A model generated the notes under the pieces. The model was not told the DNA's origin. It ran no database searches and saw only the letters and a list, made by a program, of their open reading frames with translations. This document shows, piece after piece, positions 1 to 6,614 of a stretch of DNA of 7,219 bases (the stretch's first letter is position 1; each line of letters opens with the position of its first letter). A program made the translations under genes and the position numbers. The stretch is from Stenotrophomonas maltophilia (GTDB lineage Bacteria > Pseudomonadota > Gammaproteobacteria > Xanthomonadales > Xanthomonadaceae), in contig DGIP01000157.1 of the NCBI GenBank assembly GCA_002386405.1, forward strand, positions 1-7,219. The letters run 5' to 3'.

Positions 1-1274
1 AGCAGCGCCGGCAGCCACAGCGTCAGCTGCGGGAAGAAGGTCACGATGAACAGCACGGCCAGGGCAGCGAACCAGAACGGCCAGATCGAGCGCATGCTCT
101 CGCCCACGCTGATCTTGCCGATCGCCGTGCCGATGAACAGCACCGAGCCCACCGGCGGGGTCACCAGGCCCAGGCCACCGGTCAGCACCAGCACCAGGCC
201 GAAGTGGATCGGGTCGATCCCGTAGGCCTTGGCCACCGGCAGGAAGATCGGCGTGCAGATCAGGATCATCGGTGCCAGGTCCATGAAGGTACCCAGCAGC
301 AGCAGCATCACCACGATCATCAGCAGCACCATGAACTGGCTGTGCGCGAACGACTGCAGGAAGTCCACGGCAGCTGCGGGTACCTGCAGGAACGCCAGCA
401 GCCAGCCGAACACCGCTGCGGTGGCGATCACGAACAGGATCACCCCGGTGCTGCGCGCGGCATGGGTCACCGTGCCCATGAACTCGCGCCAGTTGAGCTG
501 GCGGTACAGCACGGTGGTCACCACCAGCGCGTAGACCACGGCGATGGCCGCGCTCTCCACGGCGGTGAAGATACCCGCGCGGATACCGATGAAGATCAGC
601 GCCACCAGGCCCAGCCCCGGCAGGGCCGACACCAGCCGAAGCATTACCGCGCGCCAACCCGGGAAGACTTCCACGCCATAGCCACGGCGGCGTGCCACCA
701 CATAGCCGGTGACCATCAGGGTGACGGTCATCAGCAGTGCCGGGACGATGCCGGCCGCGAACAGATCGGCAATCGACAGACCGCCACCGGCGGCGGCCGA
801 GAACAGGATCAGGTTGTGCGACGGCGGCACCAGCAGCGCCACCAGCGCGGCGGTGATGCTCACATTCACTGCGAAGTCGCGGTCGTAACCGCGCTTGACC
901 ATCTGCGGAATCATCGTGCCGCCGACCGCCGACACGTCGGCGATCGCCGAACCGGACACCCCGCCGAAGAACAGCGAGGACAGGATCGACACCTGGCCCA
1001 GGCCGCCGCGCAGGCGCCCCACCAGCGACGAGGCCAACGAGATCAACCGTTCGGAGATGCCGCCGCGCATCATGATTTCACCGGCGAAGATGAACAGTGG
1101 AATGGCGATCAGCGAGGCCGAACCGGTGCCGGCCGAGATCTGCTGCACCAGCACCAGCGTCGGCAGATCCAGGTACCACAGCGTAGCCAGCGCGGCGGCG
1201 GCCAGCGCGTAGGCCACCGGCACACCCAGCAGCAGCAGGACGGCGAATACGGTGAAAAGAATCGTAATACCCAT
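1..1274 (-). CDS. dctM: TRAP transporter large permease (DctM family), C-terminal end cut by window
   Basis: This is the large inner-membrane subunit of a tripartite ATP-independent periplasmic (TRAP) transporter. In this family it forms the ion-coupled translocation channel. Reading down from the ATG at 1274, 424 codons are open with no stop. The translation is almost entirely hydrophobic helices. It includes the DctM-typical stretches FAGEIMMRGGISERLI, FFGGVSGSAIADVSAVG, PPSHNLILFSAAAGG, GTFMDLAPMILICTPIFLP and GLGLVTPPVG, and it ends near FFPQLTLWLPAL, a normal DctM C-terminus. Only a few residues are probably missing beyond base 1. The start is three bases after the stop of the small subunit gene, and an AAGGAGA site (1285-1291 on the minus strand) lies inside that gene, so translation is likely coupled. 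No frameshift is seen. The family call is secure; the substrate cannot be read from this subunit. Confidence 0.95.
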   Translation of the reverse strand, partial: MGITILFTVFAVLLLLGVPVAYALAAAALATLWYLDLPTLVLVQQISAGTGSASLIAIPLFIFAGEIMMRGGISERLISLASSLVGRLRGGLGQVSILSSLFFGGVSGSAIADVSAVGGTMIPQMVKRGYDRDFAVNVSITAALVALLVPPSHNLILFSAAAGGGLSIADLFAAGIVPALLMTVTLMVTGYVVARRRGYGVEVFPGWRAVMLRLVSALPGLGLVALIFIGIRAGIFTAVESAAIAVVYALVVTTVLYRQLNWREFMGTVTHAARSTGVILFVIATAAVFGWLLAFLQVPAAAVDFLQSFAHSQFMVLLMIVVMLLLLGTFMDLAPMILICTPIFLPVAKAYGIDPIHFGLVLVLTGGLGLVTPPVGSVLFIGTAIGKISVGESMRSIWPFWFAALAVLFIVTFFPQLTLWLPAL

Positions 1275-1277
1275 GAT

Positions 1278-1811
1278 TCAGCGGTCTCCTTCTGCGTCGG
1301 CGACAGCCGGTTGCACGGCCTGCACCATCTGGTTCAGCGCGAACACCGCCATCAACGCACCGCCAATGGACAGCGGCAGGTAGTTGATGCTCTGCGGCAG
1401 GTTCGCGCCGGCGGTCTTGATGTCCAGCCCGTCCAGCAGCAGCACCGCAGCCCACCAGGCGATCACCACGCCCAGCACGGCCACCACCAGCGAGGCGAAC
1501 ACATCCACCGCGCGGCGCACCACCGGGCCCATGCGCGCGGCCAGCAGGAAGAAGCCGAAGTGGCGACGGGTGTGCACGCCGGTGGCCGCGCCCAGGCTCA
1601 TCGCGGTTGCCAGCAGCAGCAGGGTTACCGGCTCGGTCCAGCTGGGCGAATCGTTGATGACGTAGCGGGCGAACACCTGCCAGCCCTGTACCACCACCAG
1701 CCCCAGCAGGGCGAGCACGGCGATGTGGATGGTGACGTCGGCAATCCGGTCCAGCGCGCGTTGCGGCGCCGAACGCAGATCAACGGAGGTTTCAGAACTC
1801 GTGTCGGACAT
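1278..1811 (-). CDS. dctQ: TRAP transporter small permease (DctQ family)
   Basis: This 177-residue protein is the small membrane subunit that pairs with the large permease of a TRAP importer. Four hydrophobic segments lie near residues 26-47, 61-78, 101-126 and 144-166. Between the first two is the family signature QVFARYVINDSPSWTEP (residues 45-61), with the usual Arg-Tyr, Asn and Trp residues. An arginine/histidine-rich loop (HTRRHFG, 80-86) also fits the family. The start at 1811 (MSDTSSETS) was chosen because it lies 11 bases after the solute-binding gene stop, with a TGAGG site overlapping that stop. An upstream ATG at 1991 would sit deep inside the preceding gene and add an arginine/proline-rich, non-family N-terminus. 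The length is normal for DctQ. It is the third gene of the operon. Confidence 0.93.
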   Translation of the reverse strand: MSDTSSETSVDLRSAPQRALDRIADVTIHIAVLALLGLVVVQGWQVFARYVINDSPSWTEPVTLLLLATAMSLGAATGVHTRRHFGFFLLAARMGPVVRRAVDVFASLVVAVLGVVIAWWAAVLLLDGLDIKTAGANLPQSINYLPLSIGGALMAVFALNQMVQAVQPAVADAEGDR

Positions 1812-1822
1812 CGCGGCGGGCC

Positions 1823-2827
1823 TCAGGCGAAGTCGCGGATGCGACGGGTGAGCGACGCCAGTTCCGGCTGCTGCAGGTACTGCTGCAGCAGCGGGTCGGC
1901 GGCCTTGCGGAAGGCCGGCATGTCGACCTCGTTGAACTGGATGCCAAAGTCGGCCACCGCCTGGCGGGCGGTGCTCTCCGACGCATCCCATTGCTGGCGC
2001 ATCACGCCCACCGATTCGCGCGCGGTCTGCAGCAGCAGCTGGCGGTCTTCGGGGCTGAGCGACTCGAAGCTGCCGCGTGACATCAGCAGCACGTCGGGCG
2101 CGTACGAATGGTCACTCTGCGACCAGTAGCGGGCCGCTTCGAAGTGGCGGCTGGAATGGAAGCTGCGCATGTTGTTTTCCGCACCGTCGATCATGTGCGT
2201 CTCCATGCCCGAGAACGTATCGCCCAGCGACATCGGGGTCGGGTTGGCGCCCAGCAGGCGCATCAACTGGATGAAGATGTCCGAGGACGCCACGCGCAGC
2301 TTCAGGCCGTGCAGATCCTTCGGTTCCACGATCGGGTGCTTGGTGTTGTAGAAGCAGCGCGCGCCGGAATCGTAGATGGCCAAGCCCACCAGGTCGCGGC
2401 TCTCAAAGCCACGAAGCACGGTATCGGCCACGCCGCCGTCGAGCGCGCGGCGCATGTGTGCCACCGACTCGAACACGTACGGCAGGCACAGCGCCTGGGT
2501 CAGCGGGAATGCATTGTTGAGCGCGCCCGAGTACACGCGGGTGATATCAATGGCACCGAAGCGGGCCATGTCGATCGCCTCCGATTCGCGGCCCAGCTGG
2601 CCGGAATGGTACTGGCGCAACTTCAGCCGGCCGCCGGTTTTTTCTTCCAGCTGCTGGCCGATCCACTTCACCGCGGTCACGGTGGGGTAGTCGGCCACGT
2701 GCACATCGGTGGCGGTGAGCAGCCGTGCGCCGTCGGGCGCGGTGCTGCCCGGGCCGGAACAGGCCGACAGCACGGGCACGCTGAGCGCGCCCAGACTGGT
2801 GGCAAGGAAACTTCTGCGAGTAATCAT
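1823..2827 (-). CDS. dctP: TRAP transporter solute-binding protein (DctP family), Tat-lipoprotein signal
   Basis: This 334-residue protein is the extracytoplasmic binding subunit that captures an organic acid and delivers it to the membrane subunits. The N-terminus MITRRSFLATSL carries a twin-arginine motif (TRRSFLA), followed by a short hydrophobic run and a lipobox LSAC at 20-23, so Tat export and lipid anchoring at Cys23 are predicted. Family marks are SGQLGRESEAIDMARFGAID (75-94), LPYVF (115-119), GARCFYN (155-161), GLKLRV (174-179) and DGAENNMRSF (214-223). Arg178 corresponds to the arginine that binds the substrate carboxylate in DctP proteins; Arg157 and Asn218/219 are likely also in the pocket. 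The GARxFY and GAENN patterns resemble binding proteins for uronates and related sugar acids, but that is inference from memory. The start at 2827 was preferred over 2854 because a GGGAGGG site lies five bases upstream and the Tat motif then sits at the terminus. Confidence 0.93.
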   Translation of the reverse strand: MITRRSFLATSLGALSVPVLSACSGPGSTAPDGARLLTATDVHVADYPTVTAVKWIGQQLEEKTGGRLKLRQYHSGQLGRESEAIDMARFGAIDITRVYSGALNNAFPLTQALCLPYVFESVAHMRRALDGGVADTVLRGFESRDLVGLAIYDSGARCFYNTKHPIVEPKDLHGLKLRVASSDIFIQLMRLLGANPTPMSLGDTFSGMETHMIDGAENNMRSFHSSRHFEAARYWSQSDHSYAPDVLLMSRGSFESLSPEDRQLLLQTARESVGVMRQQWDASESTARQAVADFGIQFNEVDMPAFRKAADPLLQQYLQQPELASLTRRIRDFA

Positions 2828-2832
2828 CTGCG

Positions 2833-2839
2833 CCCTCCC
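2833..2839 (-). promoter_or_regulatory. Ribosome binding site of the solute-binding protein gene
   Basis: On the minus strand this reads GGGAGGG, five bases before the ATG at 2827. It decides the start in favour of MITRRSF over the in-frame ATG 27 bases further upstream. It falls within the 37-base gap after the hydratase gene, in which no promoter or terminator is evident. Confidence 0.75.
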
Positions 2840-2864
2840 AAGCGTACTCGCCATGGCCGCACGG

Positions 2865-3686
2865 TTACCCGGCGGCGATGGCCCTGCAGGTAATGTCGCC
2901 GTAACCGGCGAAACGGATCAGTGCCTGTTGGCCTACGGCGATGTCATGGATACCGGTGGCATTGCCACTGGCGATCAGGTCGCCGGCCTTCAACGGGCGC
3001 CCACGCTGGGCCGAACGGGCCAGTGCGAAGGCGTACGCGGTGCGCAGGCCGCCCGGCAGCAGGGTGGCGCCACCGGTGCCCACCACTTCGCCTTCGATGC
3101 GGGTTTCGGCGCGCAGGTCGGCATCGTCCAGCCGGGTCCAGTCCGCGATTTCCGGGCCCAGCACCAGGCCGTTGTTGTTGCCGAAGTCCGACACCACCAC
3201 GCGCGGGCCGAGCTTGTTGATCGTGGCCAGCGGGCTGCTGGCCACTTCCACGCCGATGAACAGCTTGGCGGGCAGGGCTTCAGCCTCTTCGGCGGTCCAG
3301 TGCAGCTTGTCGGCCGGGGCGTCCTGCTGCAGCTGGATCACGTACTCGGCTTCCACCGCGCCGAAGCCGCCGACGAATACCGGAATGTCCACTGTTCCAC
3401 CGGTAGCATTCCAGAGCCGCCGAGAGAAAATCGGGCCCAGCAAGCGGTCGTCGCCGGAAACGTCGCGGCGCTCGGCGGCGATGTAACCGACCTTCCAGCC
3501 CACCACCTGGTCGTCCCAGAGCGCGATGGCCTGGTCCTGCACCTGGTAGGCGGTAACCAGGTCTTCCGGGATGGTTCCGGGGAAATCCGGCAGTGAACGG
3601 CCCTGCTGGCGGGCCGTGACGAACGCGTGGGCGATGTCGCCCAACCCTTGTTCTGGCAGGTCCTGTTTGCCTTGATCGTTGCTCAA
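2865..3686 (-). CDS. 2-keto-4-pentenoate hydratase-family protein (MhpD/FAH fold), TTG start
   Basis: This 273-residue protein resembles the MhpD branch of the fumarylacetoacetase superfamily. These cytoplasmic, divalent-metal enzymes hydrate 2-keto-4-pentenoate or decarboxylate related 2-oxo acids. The motif VGWKVG (62-67) contains the conserved lysine. EAE at 112-114, with Glu147 in FIGVEVASSPL, matches the three-glutamate metal site. VVSDFGNNNGLVLG (around 172-185) and the C-terminal KAGDLIASGNATG are also family-like. It has no signal peptide. The TTG start (MSNDQGK) is preferred because GGGAG lies six bases upstream and the length then fits the family's roughly 260 residues; in-frame ATGs at 3719 and 3791 lack such a site. 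It is the first gene of the TRAP operon, so its substrate is probably the imported acid or a product of it. The exact reaction cannot be told; a sugar-acid or aromatic meta-cleavage intermediate are both possible. Confidence 0.87.
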   Translation of the reverse strand: MSNDQGKQDLPEQGLGDIAHAFVTARQQGRSLPDFPGTIPEDLVTAYQVQDQAIALWDDQVVGWKVGYIAAERRDVSGDDRLLGPIFSRRLWNATGGTVDIPVFVGGFGAVEAEYVIQLQQDAPADKLHWTAEEAEALPAKLFIGVEVASSPLATINKLGPRVVVSDFGNNNGLVLGPEIADWTRLDDADLRAETRIEGEVVGTGGATLLPGGLRTAYAFALARSAQRGRPLKAGDLIASGNATGIHDIAVGQQALIRFAGYGDITCRAIAAG

Positions 3687-3692
3687 GCGGGT

Positions 3693-3697
3693 CTCCC
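3693..3697 (-). promoter_or_regulatory. Ribosome binding site supporting the TTG start of the hydratase gene
   Basis: The minus strand reads GGGAG, six bases before the TTG at 3686. The two upstream in-frame ATG codons (3719 and 3791) have no purine-rich site at a suitable distance. The ATG at 3791 would also lie upstream of the predicted promoter. Confidence 0.6.
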
Positions 3698-3718
3698 GGT
3701 GATTTGTTGCACTGCCCA

Positions 3719-3746
3719 TCGACAGCACTTGGATGAGCTGTATATG
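3719..3746 (+). promoter_or_regulatory. Predicted promoter of the esterase gene pair
   Basis: TCGACA (3719-3724, five of six matches to -35) and TATATG (3741-3746, four of six matches to -10) are 16 bases apart. TATGGT at 3743-3748 with an 18-base spacer is an alternative -10. Its -10 overlaps the -10 of the opposite promoter, so the two could not easily be occupied together. The leader to the ATG at 3839 would be about 85 bases. Weaker than the minus-strand promoter. Confidence 0.42.
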
Positions 3747-3767
3747 GTAAACCGGTGTCATTGGCAA
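3739..3767 (-). promoter_or_regulatory. Predicted promoter of the hydratase-TRAP operon
   Basis: On the minus strand, TTGCCA (3767-3762, five of six matches to the -35 consensus) is followed after exactly 17 bases by TATACA (3744-3739, four of six matches to the -10 consensus). Transcription would start near 3732 and give an untranslated leader of about 46 bases before the TTG codon. The spacer contains the operator-like sequence. Seen by eye only; no start site has been mapped. Confidence 0.55.
3747..3760 (+). promoter_or_regulatory. Possible LacI-family operator in the divergent promoter region
   Basis: GTAAACCGGTGTCA is an imperfect dyad centred on the palindrome ACCGGT (3751-3756). Against the general LacI-family pattern TGNAANCGNTTNCA, seven of ten fixed positions match, with the right half better than the left. 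It lies in the spacer of the minus-strand promoter and just after the -10 of the plus-strand promoter, where a bound repressor would block both. No regulator gene is in the window. Confidence 0.4.
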
Positions 3768-3838
3768 TGTGCACCGCGTCAGAACCCGCACCGCCCCGGC
3801 ACGCTACCGTTTGCCCACCCCCGAGAGGATCATTGCGG

Positions 3839-4834
3839 ATGCGTTGCGCCCTGTTGATGTCCCTGCTGGCCGGCTGCCTGCTGACCGCCATTGCCTCGCC
3901 GCCGGCCCAGGCCGGTGAGCGCCCGGTGCCGCAAACCGAACCCGCCCCGGGCACGCCCACCCGTATTGACCTCTGGCCCGCCGGCAAGGTGCCCGGTGAG
4001 CCCCAACACGCCACGGCGCCCAACGTGATCGAGCGCAGCGCCGACCCGGCGCTGCCGGACCGCTACATCGACAACGTCAGCGCGCCCTATCTGGTCGCCT
4101 ACCGCCCGGCCAAGCCCAACGGCACCGCGCTGCTGGTCATTCCCGGGGGCGGCTACCAGCGCATCGTGCTCGACAAAGAAGGCACCGCACTGGTGCCGGC
4201 CTTCGTGGAGCACGGCGGGGTGACCCTGTTCGTCCTGCGCTACCGGCTGCCGGCCGGGCGCGAGGACCGACAGGCCGCACTGGCCGATGCACAGCGTGTG
4301 ATGCGGGTGATCCGCGCCGGCGCGGCGACGTGGCAGCTGGATCCAACGCGGATCGGCGTGATCGGCTTTTCCGCCGGCGGCCACGTCGCCGCGCGGCTGG
4401 GCAACGGCTACGCCACCGCGCTGCCGGGCATCGGCGATCCCACCGATGCGCTCAGCGCGCGCCCGGATTTCGCCCTGCTGCTGTACCCGGTGATCGACAT
4501 GGGCCGGCACGCGCACAGCGGCTCGCGCACCCGGCTGTTGGGCGCACACCCCACGCCCGCGCTGGAGCAGCAGTATTCGATGCAGGCGCAGGTCAGCGCG
4601 CAGACGCCGCCCACCTTCCTGGTCCACGCGCAGGACGACGACGTGGTGTCGGTGCACAACAGCCTGCTGTATTACCAGGCACTGCTGGCGGCGGGCGTGC
4701 CCAGCGAAATGCACCTGTTCGCACACGGCGGGCACGGCTTCGGCGTACGCCTGCCGCCCGCTGCGCTTGCCTCCCAGTGGCCCACCCTGGCGCTGCGCTG
4801 GATGCAGGCGCAGAACCTGGAGGCGGCGCCATGA
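3839..4834 (+). CDS. Secreted acetyl-xylan-esterase-like alpha/beta hydrolase
   Basis: This 331-residue protein is an alpha/beta hydrolase resembling the acetyl xylan / feruloyl esterase-like group, which remove acyl groups from plant cell-wall sugars. The oxyanion-hole motif is IPGGGYQRI (101-109). The nucleophile elbow is GFSAGGH (176-182) with Ser178. The acid is probably Asp267 in HAQDDDVV, and the histidine is His299 in AHGGHGFG. All triad residues are therefore present. The N-terminus MRCALLMSLLAGCLLTAIAS is a Sec-type signal with likely cleavage after AQA (23-25). An internal LAGC (10-13) could be a lipobox, but its hydrophobic run is short and continues past the cysteine. The start at 3839 follows AGAGGA (3824-3829) by nine bases; the ATG at 3755 lies close to the predicted transcription start and spoils the signal peptide. 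It overlaps the next gene by ATGA. Exact acyl specificity is unknown. Confidence 0.88.
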   Translation: MRCALLMSLLAGCLLTAIASPPAQAGERPVPQTEPAPGTPTRIDLWPAGKVPGEPQHATAPNVIERSADPALPDRYIDNVSAPYLVAYRPAKPNGTALLVIPGGGYQRIVLDKEGTALVPAFVEHGGVTLFVLRYRLPAGREDRQAALADAQRVMRVIRAGAATWQLDPTRIGVIGFSAGGHVAARLGNGYATALPGIGDPTDALSARPDFALLLYPVIDMGRHAHSGSRTRLLGAHPTPALEQQYSMQAQVSAQTPPTFLVHAQDDDVVSVHNSLLYYQALLAAGVPSEMHLFAHGGHGFGVRLPPAALASQWPTLALRWMQAQNLEAAP

Positions 4835-6453
4835 CCCTTACGCCCACCGATCTGCAGCGCCGGCGCTTCCTGCGCGACAGCGCGCGTTACGCGATGTCGC
4901 TGGCGGCCGGAACGTTGCCGCTTGTGTCGTCGCTGGCAAGCGCGTCCACCCGCACCGCCCCGACCGATTCGCTGGCCAACGTGCGCGGCGGCCGCCTGCG
5001 TGGCCGGTATGAGCAGGGCGTGCATCGTTTCCTTGGCGTGCCCTATGGCGCGGACACCGCCCCCCGCCGTTTCCAGCCGGCGCTGCCTGAAGTGCCCTGG
5101 CGCGGCGTGCGCGATGCGCTGGCCTGCGGCGCGTCCGCACCGCAGGGCGGCAACGACGGCCCCGGCAGCGAGGACTGCCTGTTCCTCAACGTATGGACCC
5201 CGGCACTGCGCGATGGCGCACGCCGCCCCATCCTGTTCTACATCCACGGCGGCGCCTACAACAACGGCTCCGGCAGCGACCCGCAGTACGACGGCAGCGC
5301 GCTGTGCCGGCGTGGCGATGTGGTGGTGGTCACCGTCAACCACCGGCTCAACGTATTCGGCTACCTGTACCTGGCGCAGCTGGGCGATGCCCGCTTCGCC
5401 GATTCGGGCAACGTGGGCCAGCTCGATCTGGTCCAGGCGCTGCAGTGGGTGCGCGAACATGCGCACGCGTTCGGCGGCGATGCCGACAACATCACCGTGT
5501 TCGGCCAGTCCGGCGGCGGCGCCAAGATCGCCACGCTGATGGCCATGCCCGCCGCACGCGGCCTGTTCCAGCGCGCGTGGACCATGAGCGGCCAGCAGGT
5601 CACTGCGGCCGGCCCGCGCGCAGCTACCCAGCGCGCGCAGATCGCGATGCAGGCGGTGGGCGCACGGGATGTCCAGGCCTTGCTGGCCCTGCCGGTGCCA
5701 GCGCTGCTGGCGGCCACCCGCGCGCGCGACCCCTCGCGGATGGAGAACACCAGCCTGTATGTCGGGCCCGTGGTCGATGGTGGCGCGCTGCCGGTACACC
5801 CGTTCTGGCCGCAGGCGCCCCAGCAGTCCGCTGGGATCCCGATGGTGATCGGCAACACCCACGACGAAACGCGCGCGTTCCTGGGCCACGACCCGGCCAA
5901 CTTCGCGCTGACCTGGGAAACGTTGCCGGCGAAGCTGGAGAAGGAGCAGTTCGTCGATCTGCTGCCATCGGCGGTGATCGCCGAATATCGGCGCCTGTAT
6001 CCGCACTACACGCCCTCCGATGTGTTCTTTGCCGCCACCACCGCCGGCCGCTCCTGGCGCGGGGCGGTGGAGGAGCTGGAAGCACGGGCGCGGCAGGGCG
6101 CGCCCACCTGGGCCTACCAGCTCGATTGGGGCTCACCGCTGGACGGGGGCAGGCTGGGCGCCTTCCACACGCTGGATATCCCGCTGGTGTTCGACAACAT
6201 CCGTGCGGAGGGTTCGCGCACAGGTGAAAGCGACGGCGCACAGCGCATGGCGGCATCGATGAGCGATGCCCTGATCGCCTTCGCCCGCACCGGCAACCCG
6301 CAGCACCCGGGACTGCCCCAGTGGGAGCCCTACGGCCTGGATCGCCGCCAGACGATGCTGTTCAACACCCCGCCACAGCTCGCTGACGACCCACGCAGCG
6401 GCGAACGGCGCCTCTACCAGCAAGCCCCGTTCGTACAGCGCGGCACGATGTAG
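4831..6453 (+). CDS. Exported type B carboxylesterase with Tat signal
   Basis: This 540-residue protein belongs to the type B carboxylesterase family, serine hydrolases that cleave carboxylic esters. In order, FLGVPYG (67-73), SEDCLFLNVWTP (113-124, the family signature), the oxyanion motif YIHGGAYNNGSG (137-148), the nucleophile elbow FGQSGGG (224-230) with Ser227, Glu346 in GNTHDETRAF, and His446 in GAFHTLDIPLVF complete the catalytic set. The N-terminus has RRRFLRD (10-16), a twin-arginine motif, then a hydrophobic run and an ASA site at 36-38, so folded export by Tat is predicted. The ATG at 4831 has GGAGG seven bases upstream and shares ATGA with the preceding esterase stop, indicating translational coupling. 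An open frame extends upstream to 4330 but only through the other esterase. The elbow has Gln where GESAGG is usual. The natural ester is unknown. Confidence 0.92.
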   Translation: MTLTPTDLQRRRFLRDSARYAMSLAAGTLPLVSSLASASTRTAPTDSLANVRGGRLRGRYEQGVHRFLGVPYGADTAPRRFQPALPEVPWRGVRDALACGASAPQGGNDGPGSEDCLFLNVWTPALRDGARRPILFYIHGGAYNNGSGSDPQYDGSALCRRGDVVVVTVNHRLNVFGYLYLAQLGDARFADSGNVGQLDLVQALQWVREHAHAFGGDADNITVFGQSGGGAKIATLMAMPAARGLFQRAWTMSGQQVTAAGPRAATQRAQIAMQAVGARDVQALLALPVPALLAATRARDPSRMENTSLYVGPVVDGGALPVHPFWPQAPQQSAGIPMVIGNTHDETRAFLGHDPANFALTWETLPAKLEKEQFVDLLPSAVIAEYRRLYPHYTPSDVFFAATTAGRSWRGAVEELEARARQGAPTWAYQLDWGSPLDGGRLGAFHTLDIPLVFDNIRAEGSRTGESDGAQRMAASMSDALIAFARTGNPQHPGLPQWEPYGLDRRQTMLFNTPPQLADDPRSGERRLYQQAPFVQRGTM

Positions 6454-6472
6454 CGACACGCCACGCGTGTCC
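6450..6472 (+). repeat. GTAG-headed palindromic element (SMAG/REP-like), overlaps esterase stop
   Basis: GTAG (6450-6453) is followed by an inverted repeat: GACACGC (6455-6461), loop CAC, GCGTGTC (6465-6471), giving seven perfect pairs. The TAG of the GTAG head is the stop codon of the carboxylesterase. A GTAG head followed by a hairpin is the known layout of SMAG-type repetitive extragenic palindromes in Stenotrophomonas. It may also act as an mRNA 3' stabiliser. There is no T-run, so it is not a canonical terminator. Confidence 0.5.
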
Positions 6473-6602
6473 CACGCACAGCCGGCACCGCTCCAAACAA
6501 CGATAGGCAGCACCAACCAAACAACGGAATCCGATAGATTTTCGGCCAAAAAGCGGTCATCAGCCGTGATTCAGATCAAACATGTCCTTAACCTCCATCG
6601 CC
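6473..6602. other. Intergenic stretch without a gene
   Basis: Between the GTAG hairpin and the -10 motif before the dioxygenase gene the sequence is less GC-rich than its surroundings. I see no convincing small gene, RNA gene or T-tailed terminator. A short CCGA/TCGG inverted repeat near 6526-6545 is too small to interpret. No good -35 box was found at the spacing expected for the -10 at 6603. Confidence 0.4.
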
Positions 6603-6608
6603 TAGACT
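6603..6608 (+). promoter_or_regulatory. Possible -10 box placing transcription start at the dioxygenase start codon
   Basis: TAGACT (four of six matches to TATAAT) occupies positions -12 to -7 relative to the A of the ATG at 6615. This is where a -10 box would lie if the message began at the start codon. No -35 box is convincing at 17 or 18 bases upstream. The only purine run near the ATG, GGGGG at 6609-6613, is one base away and too close to serve as a normal ribosome site. Confidence 0.35.
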
Positions 6609-6614
6609 GGGGGC

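Noticed and set aside
1278..1991. Longer small-permease start at 1991
   Set aside because: It would overlap the binding-protein gene by about 170 bases and add a Pro/Arg/Gly-rich stretch not seen in the DctQ family.
204..2129. Long plus-strand open frame of 641 codons
   Set aside because: It lies opposite the three TRAP genes, is rich in His, Gln, Arg and Gly, and has no domain or ribosome site. It is a shadow of high-GC coding DNA.
3687..3791. Longer N-terminus for the hydratase from ATG at 3719 or 3791
   Set aside because: Neither ATG has a ribosome site, the 3791 start lies upstream of the predicted promoter, and the added residues do not resemble the family.
4330..4830. Upstream extension of the carboxylesterase frame
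   Set aside because: It runs through the preceding esterase in another frame with low-complexity Arg/Ala sequence, whereas the ATG at 4831 has a ribosome site and a Tat signal directly after it.
4672..6006. Minus-strand open frame of 444 codons opposite the carboxylesterase
   Set aside because: The composition is dominated by Arg, Gly, Ala and His, there are no recognisable motifs, and the plus strand encodes a complete catalytic family member.
6455..6471. Hairpin after the carboxylesterase as an intrinsic terminator
   Set aside because: The stem is good but is followed by CCACGCACA with no T-run, so it is listed as a GTAG-type repeat instead.
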